Shown here: piece by piece, positions 1-14,166 of the stretch
How the letters are laid out: every line of letters begins with the position of its first letter
Position numbering within the stretch: position 1 is the stretch's first letter
DNA from: Phorcus lineatus
Taxonomy: Eukaryota; Mollusca; Gastropoda; Trochida; Trochidae
DNA: 64,000 nucleotides
NCBI GenBank assembly: GCA_921293015.1
Contig: OV121086.1
Location: forward strand, 28,010,254 to 28,074,253
Direction of reading: 5' to 3'
The notes under the pieces: generated by a model
The model's input: only the letters and a program-made list of their open reading frames with translations
Told to the model about the DNA's origin: nothing
The model's database searches: none
Translations under genes and position numbers: made by a program

Positions 1-3000
1 TAAGAAGTTCTGAAAGAATGGATGATTTTAACGAAATAAAATAAACTTTATAAAAACAAATAAGGAAAAATAGCAATGATAATTTAGAATTTGTTACACG
101 TTTTTACAGAAAGGTTTGTGTATGCAATGACTCATTATGCTATTTTTCATTGTTTTTATACAAACACACGATCCACACCTGTTTGGAACTTTTTAACGGT
201 ACTTATACCAAAGTTAATATTGAACCTTGAACCGTTCGTTTAGGAATTGACAATCAGTTTGGAATGTAAAGTGAACGATGTCAAGGCCTCATTCAAACTC
301 TTGTGAACCAAACGCCCTGACATTCAATTCTTATAATTTCGTACGATATAAGGTAATGGATAACGGAGCAAAACATTTTCTGTCTTAGCCTCTGAACCAG
401 TGACATTGTGTATCGAGATAAAAGATCCTATTAAAATTCTAACGTACGTTTATTCCGCAAAATATATTTGATATTCGTACCAGAAGTGCTTGAACATGAC
501 GAATGAAGCGTGCCCAGAAAAAATATCCACGCCAGGATACAGATCAAGAGTTATCTGCCTCATGAATAACCTTGTCATGGCAGCCTCCACATGCAGCTAT
601 TTGCTCGTGTCTTTTTAAAACATATATGTAAAAAACAAATGTTTAAATAAGGTGTTGATGATTAGGACTGTCTGTTCGCCCCTCCCTTACCAAGTATGGA
701 TACATAGAGAGTGTTAAGTTGGGTTTGGTACATCATGGTTCCTTATATTCATCGTAAGGATCTAGTTTTCATTACTTCAGTTATACAACCAAATACACCT
801 GAAGCGACTTTTATTTGAGAATCATGGAAAATCTTTGATTGAGCAAGTGATTAAGTTCAATTTATTCCATTAATATTTTTAAATAAAGGAATACAAATTT
901 GGTGAGTCGTGAATTATATCGATGTGGGAACCGAGAAAGTAGTTCGACTGACTGTTCACACGCCTTAGCTCTGCTAGAAAAGGTTTACAAAATATGAACG
1001 ATGGAAATGAATCTCTGAAATTAAGATCACATGACCGCGCTGTCAACCAATTACCGTTAAGGATTACTTGTAAACTTCAAAGGGTGAACTTATTATACAG
1101 TAAACAGGAAACAAACATATAGGGTTGTCTCGTTTAATATATGATCATAAACATGTTATGAATTGCTGGGACTACATAAAATTCCGCAAACGAAAACCAT
1201 GACATAATCTTTGTTCGTCGCGCATGAATACAATGACGGGGTTAACTAAAACTCGACTTCACGAAGGTATTTTCAAAAAGTACCGTGTATATTCTTAGCT
1301 TTGACTTTAGTTAGAAAAAGAATAAGCAACTCGAGGATTGGAATAACAGTTCATCTATCCCTCGTGAATTATTGTGATAAATTCCTCGCTATCACTATAA
1401 TCCACTCAGGACAGATACACCGTAATTCTTTGCAGTTTGTCAATTATTCTTATTACAATTTAGAAATATAACAGATTGCCATTAATGCATATGGTTAATA
1501 TCTAAACAGAACAAATAAGTTGAGTCTCAACCTATATTTGGGATAATGCATAAGAATGCTAAACATGTTTTAAACAATAACAAGTTTAAATGCCACTAGC
1601 AGCGTAATATCTCCACCGACAGAAAGAAACGCCATCAAATATATTTAAAAGAGTTAACTTTGTCTGCAGCTGGTGATAATGAATGAAAATGAAGATTATA
1701 ATTATATTTGTCTTTTGTTGGTAAATAGAAGTATAGACACGATCTAGTTCTCAAAATCAGACGAATCTCTTGTTTCTAACGAGATATAATCATTTTGATT
1801 GCAATTGGTATAGATTAACTTTGAATCAAAAAAATTAACAAATGACGTCATCGGTTTGGTCATTATGTCGGGGCACAACTAATACAACATTCAAATCTAT
1901 TTTCATTAGTGATTTATAAACAGGTTTATCAACGTGTATAAATCCACGTATAACACTTGTTAACATATGATTACTATCATATATAGTTTAAAGTTTCATT
2001 TTGTATGCAGATACCAAAATATGCCGATAATGCCATCGAGTAAGCCAAGCAGTAAACCAAATTACATGAATTGACATAATTCCAATGAAAAAAATTAAGA
2101 ACATATTTACTGCCCCATTATTTCATTTGAACTTATATTTTAGCTGTTCTGTGTTCTACTTTTTTAAATTTTGCATACATAATCGTGAAAAAGAAGTACT
2201 AAAAGTTTTAGCAGAATTGAATTCTGGATACATGTACTTATGTTTTTCTTTTTTAAAATAACAATAAACAAAACAATATAATGATTATTTAATGATAGGT
2301 ATTATTTAAAACATTTATAAACAAAACACAATTCCAGAGTAATAAATGATAGCGGGTGATACTATTTTAAACATATATATACAGCTGCATACCGAAAGTT
2401 TGTTCACTTACCACTGAATCGTAGTGCAAATATCATGTAATTTGGGTTTCGTTTCAACGTCAATAGAATAACTTCAGCGAGACTGACAATGGATCACCCA
2501 CTCTTCATGTGTGAAATAGCTATTCTTGAACTCATTTTGGCATTGTCTTGTCACTCGTGCCAAATTTCGAATTTTGGCATATTGATATACACAGATGGGG
2601 TCACATTTTCGAAATTTCGATTTCGTTAAATGTCGAATAAAATGTTCGATATCGACTCTCTGAAATTAAAACCAACATAATCATATTGACTTTGTGCTAA
2701 GAAATAAACGTGACTAGTGTTTAAAGAAGTTGATAACTTATCAAGGATTTTATGGAGAAAAATAAAAAAACAGTGTTTTCGGAATTTTGACCCCTGGTCA
2801 TTTCAATGACCAGCCAAAACTGTTACGGGTAATTATGGGGTCCGATAAACCATTACCTTATAGAAGAATGGATCTGCATATGTGTATGGAAAATTCAATA
2901 TTATACATTTCTTTTTCGCAACGGCATCTCAAATTACATGATATTTGCACTAGTATATTTAGGTATGTGAACAAACTTTTGGCATGCAGCTGTATGTGTA

Positions 3001-6000
3001 TATATCTATGTATATATATATAATCAAATTGTTATATTTGTATATTTCCTAAAACGCAATTCTTTCCGACGATTCATAGATAATTTGTATCGAATTTCGA
3101 ATTCGTCACCGACAGATACAGATTGATTCAAATATTGTTTATACTTCAAACATCTTATCGGCAAAATTTGTTTTAATTCATTTTTTTTATCAAAAACTAA
3201 TTTTAAGAATTATCTATCACCGCTTGGCATTGAGGAATGAGGTGAAGTGTCACAGATAACACGTTTTTACCTTGAAACCAATTATTTAGGATAAAAACAT
3301 ATAAGCAACGTTTTACTCTTTTTGAACATCTGTTATTGCAAAGTGACAAAACATTGCAAAGAATGTAATTCAAATGGAATTTCAAAACCTGAATGGTTTT
3401 ATAAGATAAATATGTAACTTTGATCAAGCCAAAACTTGTATTCATCAACAAAAAATGTTCAGTACTTTCGACAATGACCTCAGGTACTTGCAATGGGCAG
3501 TTTTAGAATAAAGGAGAATATCAGCCATAATGATTACAAATCCAACGATTGGTTGTTTTCGCTTAAATATATCGCTTGATTTCACACATTTTTGGAGGAT
3601 GAAATTGTCAATGGTTTACATACTCCTGATATTCGAACTGTATCATAAATTACTTCTGTAAATACAAATTAAATGCAAACCCAAACCATCATCGGTGCAT
3701 CAAGTTCTTCTTTCTTTGACCCTCAGCAGTAATATCTGTTTCATCTTTATCGTTATCGTTGTCTTCATGGCATGTAGGCATCTAGTTCATGATATCCCTT
3801 TAGACCCACATCCTTGCATTGGCTGACATTGTCGATTATGGTAAAACAAATTTGAAGTAAGATATTACGAAAGTCTGAAATCCCAAGTGAAATTTAAAAT
3901 ACCTGATAAACATCTTACAAGTTAATAATGGCTGGAATAACTTGAAGAGGTATAAATTTATACTATAAATTTCAACCTTGAGCAATCAAATTTGTCTTTT
4001 GATATACATGTATGATACAATAAATTTTAAATTTTTCATTCAAAGTTGAAGTCAAATTAGTCATACACAGAACCGGTTTTTATGTCAGTGGCAGCTTGTT
4101 GTTCAAGTGCGTAAAGGAAATATTCAGCGTTTAAACGGTACTTTATTTGTAAAGTCGAATCAAGGACAAATCAGATCAGTTTTTTTAACTTGTCAGGATA
4201 ACTATTTTCATTTATTCAATTTGAAGGGACTATAGAACGCTCTTTCGGTTCAAATTGGCTTTTCCAAGGCATATGATGATAAAGGCTTTCTCTCGAAGAA
4301 ATGAAGTACTTATTATTCTTTACAATTGACCTGTAATCAACAATGAAAAGGTTAAGACGGCCGATGTCAGCTTAGAAATATAAAAAATATAAGGTCATAC
4401 GTGCACAAAATGGAAAAACATTATTGACAATTATAACGGCTGAATTAGTAATGTTTAGAATTTACCTAAACAACGATTTGAGAAAGGGTGAAATATTGTT
4501 TATTAAAGCAAGTTTATAACATAACCTCTTTTATAAAAATAGTATTAGCTGCCGCTTTTGCTCTTTTGGATATAAACAAAATTTGAATATCCGATATCAT
4601 AGTTTATGCAGATTTAATTAAATTGCATTAAATACCTCCAGTCTTTTGTAATCACTTGTATAACCTGAATACGTATACATATTTGTTACATGATTTACAA
4701 GGCAGTTTACCTGACTACTGATAGTGAAATATGACGTAAAGGTGTACTGACAAAGACATCAGAAATGTGACAAGTTCGGCTCAAGGACGAAAATAAATCA
4801 AATCAATCAAATAAACACTAAATATGGTTCGAAATCGCTTGACGAACGACATAGTCGTATGGCGAAAATGTCTTTAAAACACTGTGTTAATGAAAGTTAG
4901 ATTGGTAATTTCTTAATATCGCACATGCTTATTTTCATCAATTGCACAAAATATACGTGCAGTATACCGTTCCATTTCGATACAAACAGCAATTCTGCTA
5001 GTTCAACCATTTGCAGTAGTAATGAGCACTTGAGAAAATTTCACAATACCTATTGGTGCTTAAATAAATATGAAAATTGTTTTTGTAACACAAAATAATT
5101 ATATACCTAACAAGTTACATGTAAATTTTTAAGATTTAAAAGGACAATCCTGTCGGGGTATATTTTGTGGAATTTAAATTTAAGGGGACATTTCTATTTA
5201 ATCATATATGTTATTAGTATATTATTATAAAACAACACAGTTGAAAACGTTCCTGAGGGTAACATTTTGTATGATTTAGATTTGACAATTGGATAAATAT
5301 GAGCGCACACTCGGTAAAAACACATAACGATGGGAAGTAAAGCATTTCAGTGCCACGAGTGTTGATGAATCTTATCACAAATCAGTTGTGAATATGTGGA
5401 TATTCAATCCATGCATATAGTTTATTTATTTAATGTTGTATATTTAGTAAAAGTAAAGCGCTCTTTTCCATGTTATTACCCGAAAAAACATAATGGCCTA
5501 CTGATTGTCGATAGGACGGGGTCTTTAAATCCGTAAGTTAATTAAGACATAGATTCCATAATAAGGCCTAAGATTCCAACTGAGAATACGCCAAGCCTTC
5601 ACTGTATAGATCCTCCCGGGGACGTTTCACTTCACACAAGGGTTGACATATGGTGGTTTGCTTTCGACAGACTCTTCACTACCAATAACTACCATTCTTT
5701 AGGATCGTCTATAGTGCTTTTTATCAGTCAATGAATATGACTACACTTTTATTGTATCTTATAAACTCCATTGACGTCACTCTATTGTTCAGTTTGGTTC
5801 AAGATTTTGAAATCCCACTGTGTAAATGGTGTTCATGAAAGGTTTCGATTTTGCTTTCGACCGTTTGCTTGCTAATTTGACAGTCTTCGCGACTGAGCTA
5901 CGAAAGCCATAATGTTATTAATGATTTTTTGACTGTAATAATCCTATGTTTTCAAAAGACAGGAAGTGAATTGCAGCTCAACTCCACGGCGTGGGAAGCG

Positions 6001-8428
6001 GTGTAAAGTAAGTCAGAGTCCTAAGCACAGATGACTGCAGATGTACTCTCAGCAGTAATTACCATTGAAGCCATGTTGATAACAATATTACGGTTATGTC
6101 TCTTATTAAAATATTCAATCAGTTCATTCAAAGTAAATTCAAAATCTGGTCCACCCTTCACAAAGCCCTAAGGGGATCGTAAGTGCGCAAATAAGGTTGC
6201 TTTGTGAAAGGAGGCCCTGGTCCTTTGTTTTGCTAGAGATTCCCTTGTAAAGTAATAGAGAGTGGAGAATTATAGTTTATGTTTCTATGACAGCACTTGA
6301 CACTGACGAAATGCCGTTAATTAAAGCGCGCTGAACACATAATATCATGTGGTTCACACCAACAACATCATTACCGCCTTTGCGGCTTCTTTCACTTCTT
6401 ATCTTGGAGTTGTCCTTGGTTTCATTCCACTGGAAATGCTTCACATAGCTTTACTGAAACAAAAGAGAATAGGTACATTTTTCAAAAATATCATTTTAAC
6501 CTATCATATTTTATTTATCCCGTATTTTGAAACATGAATTTAATCTTTCGCGGTTTCTTCGACATTTAATGTTTCAGGAACTTCATTTAAGAAGATATTG
6601 AAAACATATTTTTATATAAGTCTTAAAAGACTGCTAAACCCATCATGTTTGCATTCAGGAAACCTCAGATAACTGAAACTCATTTTATCTGTGTCATGAT
6701 TTAAGGTACGGATTGTTCTTTCTAATTAGAGCTATCAGAATGCAACGGAAATCATCGGTTATCATGGCGCCTAAATCACATTGGAATTAATGAAACCGAC
6801 CATCAATTACGACAACATGTAATTAATATTGTTTAAAACATATTATATTAAAGTAAGGGAATTCCGGAAATATTGTATTTTGAGTTTGAGTCCATATCAA
6901 AGAAATATGAAGGTTTTCTAGTGTCCATACTTTATACACACAAAGTACAGACGACATCATACATAAGTTTGAAAATGTGTAATAAGTACTAAGAGATACT
7001 ATCTAAAAGCTCACACTTTACAGTGACTTTTCAGGATGTATGCATCATTTGTAGAATGCCATGTACATGTTATTTTCTATATCAATGTCATTAAAAGAAT
7101 TTCATAATATTGCTGCAAAAAGGTATGTAGATTAAAGTGCTAACAAGGCAATATTGGTCAAGCCAACAAGTTCACTTGTCACAAATCAGCCAATCAGCGA
7201 TTTCACCCAAATTGCTTAGGTTAAATGCGACCTCACCTTCGCGTTGACATGTCCGATCTTTAGTGCAGAGCGAACATTTCCTACTTTTTCCTAAATGTAA
7301 AATCAAAACTATTATAGCCTCGTTGGCCGACGAAGGTATTGAAGTGTTGCATTTAAGCAACCCAAACTATTGGGGGGAAATATTCAAACCAAATTAAAAC
7401 AGAATGCCCAGGTGGAAGAAACACACCAAAAGAGCAAGCTGTAATTACTTTGAAGTTTTTTTGTTTTGATTAAATGATTTCTCTTTTTACTTATAATTCT
7501 TAAAATCGTTAAAAGAATTATTTATAAACAAGGTGATAAATACAAAATATAAATATGACACTGATTATCGTTATATATCTTGTTGATTTAAAAATGTATA
7601 TCAGTAGTGAAATGAAGTAATTATGCAAATTAGGAAGACAAATCCATTTCCGTCGAAGACAGAGATATTGAAATGTGAATGAATGCTATTATACAAATGA
7701 CTTCAATTTGCTGTTCGGGAAATTGTTACCAATGTCTGTTTTAACAAATCAAATCGTCTTTTAATGCCTATATGTCCTTTTGCTTCCAAATTCCAAAATG
7801 AATTCAATATTGAGTAGAAAATCAAAATCAACCTCACAACACAAAACGGACTATAACAGATCCAGAGGTCATAGGTAAACGTGACGGTTTGAGTAAATGC
7901 ATAGGTCTTAATCTTTAAACAGTATAACGAAGTGCACCAAAATCATTAACTTATTTCAATGAGATTTCTTCTTTATGGGATATTTCACGATGATGAGTTT
8001 TCATAGTAATTATTTTTGACTGTGAGAGTTTAATTTTATAGCATTCCAATGGTGGTTGTGAACATTATCAAATACAATAAATGAATCCAACGATACATCA
8101 AAACATTTCAAAGAGTACTTTTATTATCCTCAGTTTTATTTTTCATATATGTAGAGATAGTTGTCTTGATCCATTTAACGTTTTATAAATTAGCTCGCAT
8201 TAAGGTGCATAACAATTATTTGTGTTTGCATGAAATTATCACAAAACTGAAACACAAATTTAAAATCTATGTTCAGAAATTCTTGATGACTTGAGATAGA
8301 ATAAACACAATGTATTTGTTTGTTAGAAGTCGTTTAAAATGCAATCTGATTAAAATCAGATGGAATTCTGCTTGTTTAATTTCATTTCGATTTATTTCCG
8401 TTTCGTTTCAGTTTAACAAGCTATTATA
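1..8428. other. No gene recognised
   Basis: AT-rich, with short chance frames only. Apart from the MITE at 6146-6220 I see no domain, splice-supported exon or RNA gene. Confidence 0.6.
6146..6220. mobile_element. MITE family 1, diverged copy
   Basis: Opposite orientation; cttcacaaagccctaaggg and gctttgtgaaaggaggccc are recognisable, with an internal deletion. Confidence 0.6.
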
Positions 8429-8572
8429 CAATTATAGACTGGTGATGAGGTCAATACCTGTTTTTATAGACCCGGGGAAAGCAATATTGACAGAGGACGA
8501 AGTCCGAGGTCAATATTGCTTTCCTCGGGTCTATAAAAACAGGTATTGACCGAATTCACCAGTCCATAATTG
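8429..8572. repeat. Long near-perfect hairpin
   Basis: Arms of about 62 bp (caattatagactggtgatg... / ...ccagtccataattg) around the centre ggacgaagtcc. Only a few mismatches. Probably a palindromic MITE; related words (agtcaatat, actcggagtgaagtc) recur at 8730-8775. Confidence 0.85.
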
Positions 8573-8664
8573 TTTTATTATGTTTGGAATTAGATACGAA
8601 AAGAAAAGAAAAAACTACAGTCATGAACAGCAATTTGGATCAATTGTTCAACACGACGGTCAAA

Positions 8665-8715
8665 TGACGTCACGATAAAAATAGCATGACGTCATGTAAC
8701 AACGGTTTGACGTCA
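8665..8715. promoter_or_regulatory. Three TGACGTCA (CRE-like) sites in register
   Basis: Perfect palindromes at 8665-8672, 8687-8694 and 8708-8715, spaced 22 and 21 bp, close to two helical turns. TGACGTCA is the CREB/ATF consensus. A CACGTG-type E-box and an inverted CCAAT-like word follow near 8791-8815. No gene is identified nearby. Confidence 0.5.
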
Positions 8716-8725
8716 TTATGTCTAT

Positions 8726-11699
8726 GTCAAGTCAATATCACTTTTGGTCGGACTCGGAGTGAAGTCAATATGCTTTTCTGTCGACTGACACGTGACCGCT
8801 TCTCGACCAATCGGATCGCCAAAAAAATAAGTTTACATAATAAATTCGCATATTAATAATGGACAAATGATAAGCGCGCGATACGTCATCTGATTGTTTA
8901 AAATGTCAATGAATAATGATTTACTTACAAGTCCTTGTAATTATTGCTAGATGGCTGCCCAAGGCGTAACGTTTGTAGAATTAGTTATTGTAAATCAGTA
9001 AATCAGCTGATCGTATTCATTGAGGAAGAAAAAGACAACAAGCAAGCAACAATGTCCTACCAAACTCGCCACTTTCAAATAATATTATGCCCAAATTACC
9101 TAAGCCTTTCCTAAATGTCTCCAGTTATGTGACGAGGCTAAGCTATGTTTTGCATTCAAGCTTCTTGATGCAGCACAAATGGGCAACTTGTATTGATTTA
9201 CAGAGAGACGATATTGTAAAATGCAACACTGAGACTTGTTCTCGACTATTTTATGTTCAAACCCGCTGTCACAGATTTCTCTGATGATGTTTGAGTATGC
9301 CTTGTCACGCAAGCATTTTTATGGCTTTATCAAATAAGAGTGTAAAGCCTTAGCTTAGCCTAAAGCAGTTATTTTATTAATAACATAACATATTTCATCA
9401 TCTTTGCCGTCATTTTGTTTTTCACAATTTCATTCGATGAGTATTTTGTGTTCGGAATTAAAATATTTCTCTAAAGCCTAGCGGCATTCATCATTTGATC
9501 TAATGTAAAAATTGAATTATTGAAAAAGTGCCTTTATGTCTTGTTTCACGACTTAAGATACAATATTTTGCAATAAAGGGGGAATATGAGTGCACAGAAA
9601 CGCGTGCAGTAAATGAACAGAGTCATAATATAATATGTAAATTTGTCATTAAAACTATTTGGAAACAACAATTTCTTAATTATGAATGAGGACCAGTTAT
9701 ACATTAAGTACATGTATGTGTATTCTGTAATTAAACCTGGTAGAATTTTCCGTATGTTTACTTTCGAAAACGAAAAGTGTTCCTTATCTTTTTTCACACA
9801 AGCAGGCAATAAAACACTATAACACTCTTAACTTGAAAGAAATCTCAAATGTCAAAACATCTCACTTACGCTTAAATTCAATGTTCCAGTCACTTGCTTT
9901 GCTTTGCTTAGTACGCATCCGTCTCAAGGAGAAATGGTACCAATATATCTAACAGACAAAGTTATATTGTTTAAAATTACTCATATTCAATTGAATATGT
10001 TGAAAAGCATCTCTAACCGTCAATCAACGACATACGGTATGGTGAGAACGTCACCTGTATTCGTGGTAATTAGGTTCTTTATTTGTGTTCTCAATAACAT
10101 GCATATCTTGAATAAAAGATCATTTAAAAATAACTTGCATATTTAACTGAGAGTTGTTGTTGATTTCTGCCAATCTTGTAAAAACTAGCTCTAATGATCT
10201 GTCATTTCATCTAGCGAATTACTGATTGAGGTCATGTTCAGCTGACCTTTGACGAACTTCGAACCGACTGCTTTGAACCAATCAAAGAACAGTTGTCTAA
10301 TCCTCTAGATGTAAGGGTGGACCTAGGTTCGTACAATATTACAGCTAGTTTGAACTACACTGCTATTACGCAGTCTCAGTATGATAGTGATGTTTTATTC
10401 ACATAGCGGACCATAGAAGTTTAACTTTTATTGATCAAAACTGACGTAACGTCAGTGTTTTACGTCCAAGGCGGTATCTAAAAAATAATGTTAAACTGTT
10501 TAAAAACGGTCTGTGACATCCTATTATTATTCCTTATTATTTCCTTATAATTTATAATCTCATTCAACTGCTTTTTGTTTGGATTGGTGAAAAATCTTGG
10601 TGAGTGTGTGTCATGACAAAAACGGTTACCAAAATGCCGAATTTTAAAAAAGTTGCTTGAGCTTTACACTTATTGAAACACTGTTAATAATTGTCTGTAA
10701 ATAGACTTGTTATATATCCTTATGCGATTAAAATGTACATGAAAGCATTCTTAGTTTATCCACGTAAAGCTCGCGCTTAATGTCAGCAATTTAAAGAGGT
10801 CAAAAAAAGGTTCTTGTGCAAACTCCAATTTTTCTTACATTTTTTTTTATCAAATGCATCATAAATTTGTTGTGGTTTTTTTAAAAATAAACAAATAAAA
10901 TGTTTAGTAATTCATTTGTTCGTCCCAAGTCTCGTCATTTCGTCACCAATGGACAATGTGCACTGATATCAAGAAAGAGGATATTGTTAAACGAAACGCC
11001 TAAGATTGTTCTTAAGTGTTTTTATGTACAATCCTGATGACACATAATTTTCTGGTGATGTTTAAGTATGTCTTGTCACGCAGACATGTTGTCTTTATCC
11101 AGCGAGAATTAATGTAGAAGCTGAAGGCGAAACATTATTTTATGGACATTGGAGACTTAATCGATTATCGTCGGTTATAAGCCTTCTCTTATTAGTTCAT
11201 CCAAGACAATGCTATGTTTGAAACGAAAAATATTTCCTGAACGGTTATAAAACACCTTTTTTTTCTCATGAAATAATGAAACATTGACCAAAAATTATTT
11301 GGAAATTTTAATAAAAGATCTTTTTTTCAGATGATAAGTTGTATATTATATAACGAATGCACAGAAACACGTTTAGTACATTTTCGAACAGTAATGCAAA
11401 AATACTTTAAAAGCTAAGATAAGAAAAGCAAATAATGGATATAAATTCAGAAAAAAAACATTTTTACCTTTTTAACTGAGAAATCATGCTAGACTGAAAC
11501 TTCTCAGCACTTACATTGATCAATGATCACCCTTTTTTCAAGGTTACAAAAGTGATTAAGAAAGAATCATCGTTGAAAAAGAGCAGTTTTAGATTGTGTA
11601 ACAATTCTAAGTGTTCTGATTACGGACCAATCAGGCGAAAAAACCCCGAAAACTCGCGATACCAAAAATCATTGAGTTTATATAGTGAATATAGATGGT
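8726..11699. other. No gene recognised; internal old duplication
   Basis: 9250-9650 and 11030-11400 share words in the same order (gatgtttgagtatgccttgt / gatgtttaagtatgtcttgt, gcacagaaacgcgt / gcacagaaacacgt), indicating an old 1.7 kb-spaced duplication. No coding support. Confidence 0.5.
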
Positions 11700-13619
11700 C
11701 GCATGCGAATGTGGTGATTGAAATATTGATCTTAGATGCAATTGATGTAAGAATTCGTGAGAATTGTCATGGTTACCAAACGTTATGCTTATTTAATTAT
11801 GGATGTTACATGGTTACATGATGTCCTCATTATCAACCCCTGACATTTATGTCTGTTAGAGGGAACATTGTCATGTATTGGTAATTGGTTAATTTCAATG
11901 TTCGTGGACTCGTATTCTGCGTCAAGCGAAATGTCAACTTTCATTATCCCATTATTCCGCAAATGGCGACGTGTACTGCCACCGCTATACCCTTTCGACT
12001 TCAGATCAAGGAAGAGGTTGTATAAATTAATAACCCCCATTGCATGAGGTTATTATAACAATCTTAAATTTTTCTAAAAATACGTCCGGTGTTTTAATCC
12101 CTACATGCACATGTGTTTGCTGTATAAAATGCGGTATAATGCTAAAAAGAATTAAATTAGAAAGTAAACTTACTAATCTGTATTAAATTTGTTTTCTTAG
12201 AAAACTACTGATCTAAACATGCAGGACTGTAACAGATTTTCTGCCTAGGTATCTCGCAAAACTAAATATAAGGCAGTAACGATAGGAATTAAATTACGTG
12301 AACTTAAGTAAAAAAAGTCACTAATAATTCCTGGAGAAACGATTATATAGATGACTTTAGAGAACCTGAAATCCACTTTAACCATTTACTCTTTTCTCTA
12401 GTAAAAAATCACCCAGATAATATGAAATAAATATTCAGTAACTTCAAATATGTTTTCTAGATAAATAATAATGTTAAATGACTTATAATCTTGTCAAGAA
12501 CATTCACTCCAAACAGAGGTTCCTAAAATCATTTCTTCACGTACCTCGGTTGAAAGTGGATAGTTTTTCTAGCTTGTCTAGATTCTTTATCATTGAAAAA
12601 ATTGCAACATTAATATCGTCCCTATCTATGATGAAGATAGTCTGACATACCTGAAACTAAATGTGCAGCACGCAAGTGAAAATCTCAAGATCACAGTTCG
12701 GGAAAAGGTAAGGGAAAGAATCGAATGCTCTCTTTCAATTAGGATTCCATATTGCTTGCACAAGGAGTTATCATGATGGAACAGATCATTCATAGGTCAG
12801 TTATAAATTGCGATGGAATGGGGAGGGGGGGGGGAGTTCACAGACTTTGTACCAATTTTGTTGAACGTTTAATCAGATTCCTTCTTAGTCGTGAATGAAA
12901 ATGTTAAAAATATGTTATGAACGTTCACATTCACATCTTGGATCAAAATGGCCTTACCGCAAGACCACTTTCAAGTAATCATCACACTATAAGTTTAGGA
13001 TTATTATGACATGGATTGATACCGATTTCTCTTAACGTAAAATCTAAAATTGAAAGTAGATAATCTCGAAAGTAAATATCTGATTTATTAAGGATTATCA
13101 TCTGAGTGCACGACAAACCCCAAAATGTGCCTCTTCGAGGAATTTATGTTTCCCCTGAAAAGGTAGTAGTTTGAACGTTTTTAGACTAGGAATCACATCT
13201 TTCAAATTCATGTGAATTTAAGATTAGATATTTATTCGGTGGGGTCTGACGACGCCACAACATAAACCTCCTTCGGCGAGGGCTTTAAAAAAAGCAACAT
13301 AAAACAACCGAAATTGTTGCTGCTAACTTCCGAACTTCAGCAAATAAAGTTTGCCTCTCAACTCAGGGGCCTTTAACAACAGTGGGAAGATTGTTGGAAT
13401 AAGCTCAGCTTTTATATTGAACTGATCTTAAGAGATATTCATAAATGACCTAAATGCCATATATGATGATATGAATTTATAAAATCTCAAATTTTCAACC
13501 GCAAATAAACTATATATGACGAATGCTCGTTTTCAATGTAAAACAATCCATATATATTCAAAGTAGCTGAAAGATCTAGGCAAGTTTACATGAATTCTTG
13601 TGACATAACATAACATAAC

Positions 13620-13684
<65 letters not shown>

Positions 13685-13970
13685 AAGAAGAAGAAGAAGA
13701 AGAAGAAGAAGAATGAATTTGTAAAGCTGTTCAGCGGCGCTATAACATATTAAACACAGTCGAACTCGTAACTGTCTTTGATGACCTTAGAAAAGTTTCC
13801 AAAATTTCAGTAGACCATTAGACGCAAATCATTGTCCAGTTTTGATCATTTTTCAGCAAAATTGCGTACTTCTTAAAAATGGCAACAATGATTAAGTTTT
13901 GTATATATGACTCCAACAATGTATATAGTGACCCTTTAAGGCAACATAACACCCCTGAAAACAGATATAG
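11700..13970. repeat. 3'-flanking duplication block of gene A
   Basis: Non-coding sequence homologous over most of its length to 29480-32132 (gene B) and 60616-62608 (gene C), e.g. ccaaacgttatgct, ggaaatggcgacgtgta and gacgacgccacaac. Parts of the shared stretch 30270-30340 (B) / 61190-61290 (C) are missing here. Confidence 0.85.
13607..13714. repeat. Compound (TAA)n(GAA)n microsatellite
   Basis: (AAT) units to 13681 followed by about ten GAA units, just downstream of gene A; absent at the corresponding places in B and C. Confidence 0.95.
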
Positions 13971-14166
13971 TTATACAACAGTTCCAGTGACGGGTGTCTG
14001 CAGAAGAACGATATGCCGGTGCTGGTATCTGACCCCGTCGGCAAGGTGATGGTCCACCAGTTCTTTCAGGGTAAATGCTTCTTTCTGATCCTTATACAGG
14101 AAGTACTTCATCCCGGCATAGCTTCTCCGTTTCTTGATCAGGAACGTCATTAATGATCCACAATAT
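13971..14166 (-). CDS. Gene A exon 7: C-terminal half of SH2 and stop
   Basis: 196 nt, last exon, TAA at 13973-13971. It carries MKYFLYKDQ, FTLKELVDHH and LADG, matching the SH2 pattern F.sLqeLVehY...DGL. The protein ends 15-20 residues later at LLQTPVTGTVV. The same exon is nearly identical in genes B and C. Confidence 0.87.

Noticed and set aside
3203-3493. 96-codon minus-strand frame
   Set aside because: No domain, no splice support and no paralogue; AT-rich chance frame.
11516-12040. Overlapping frames of 101 and 83 codons in the gene A 3' flank
   Set aside because: Homologous flanks of B and C do not preserve either frame.
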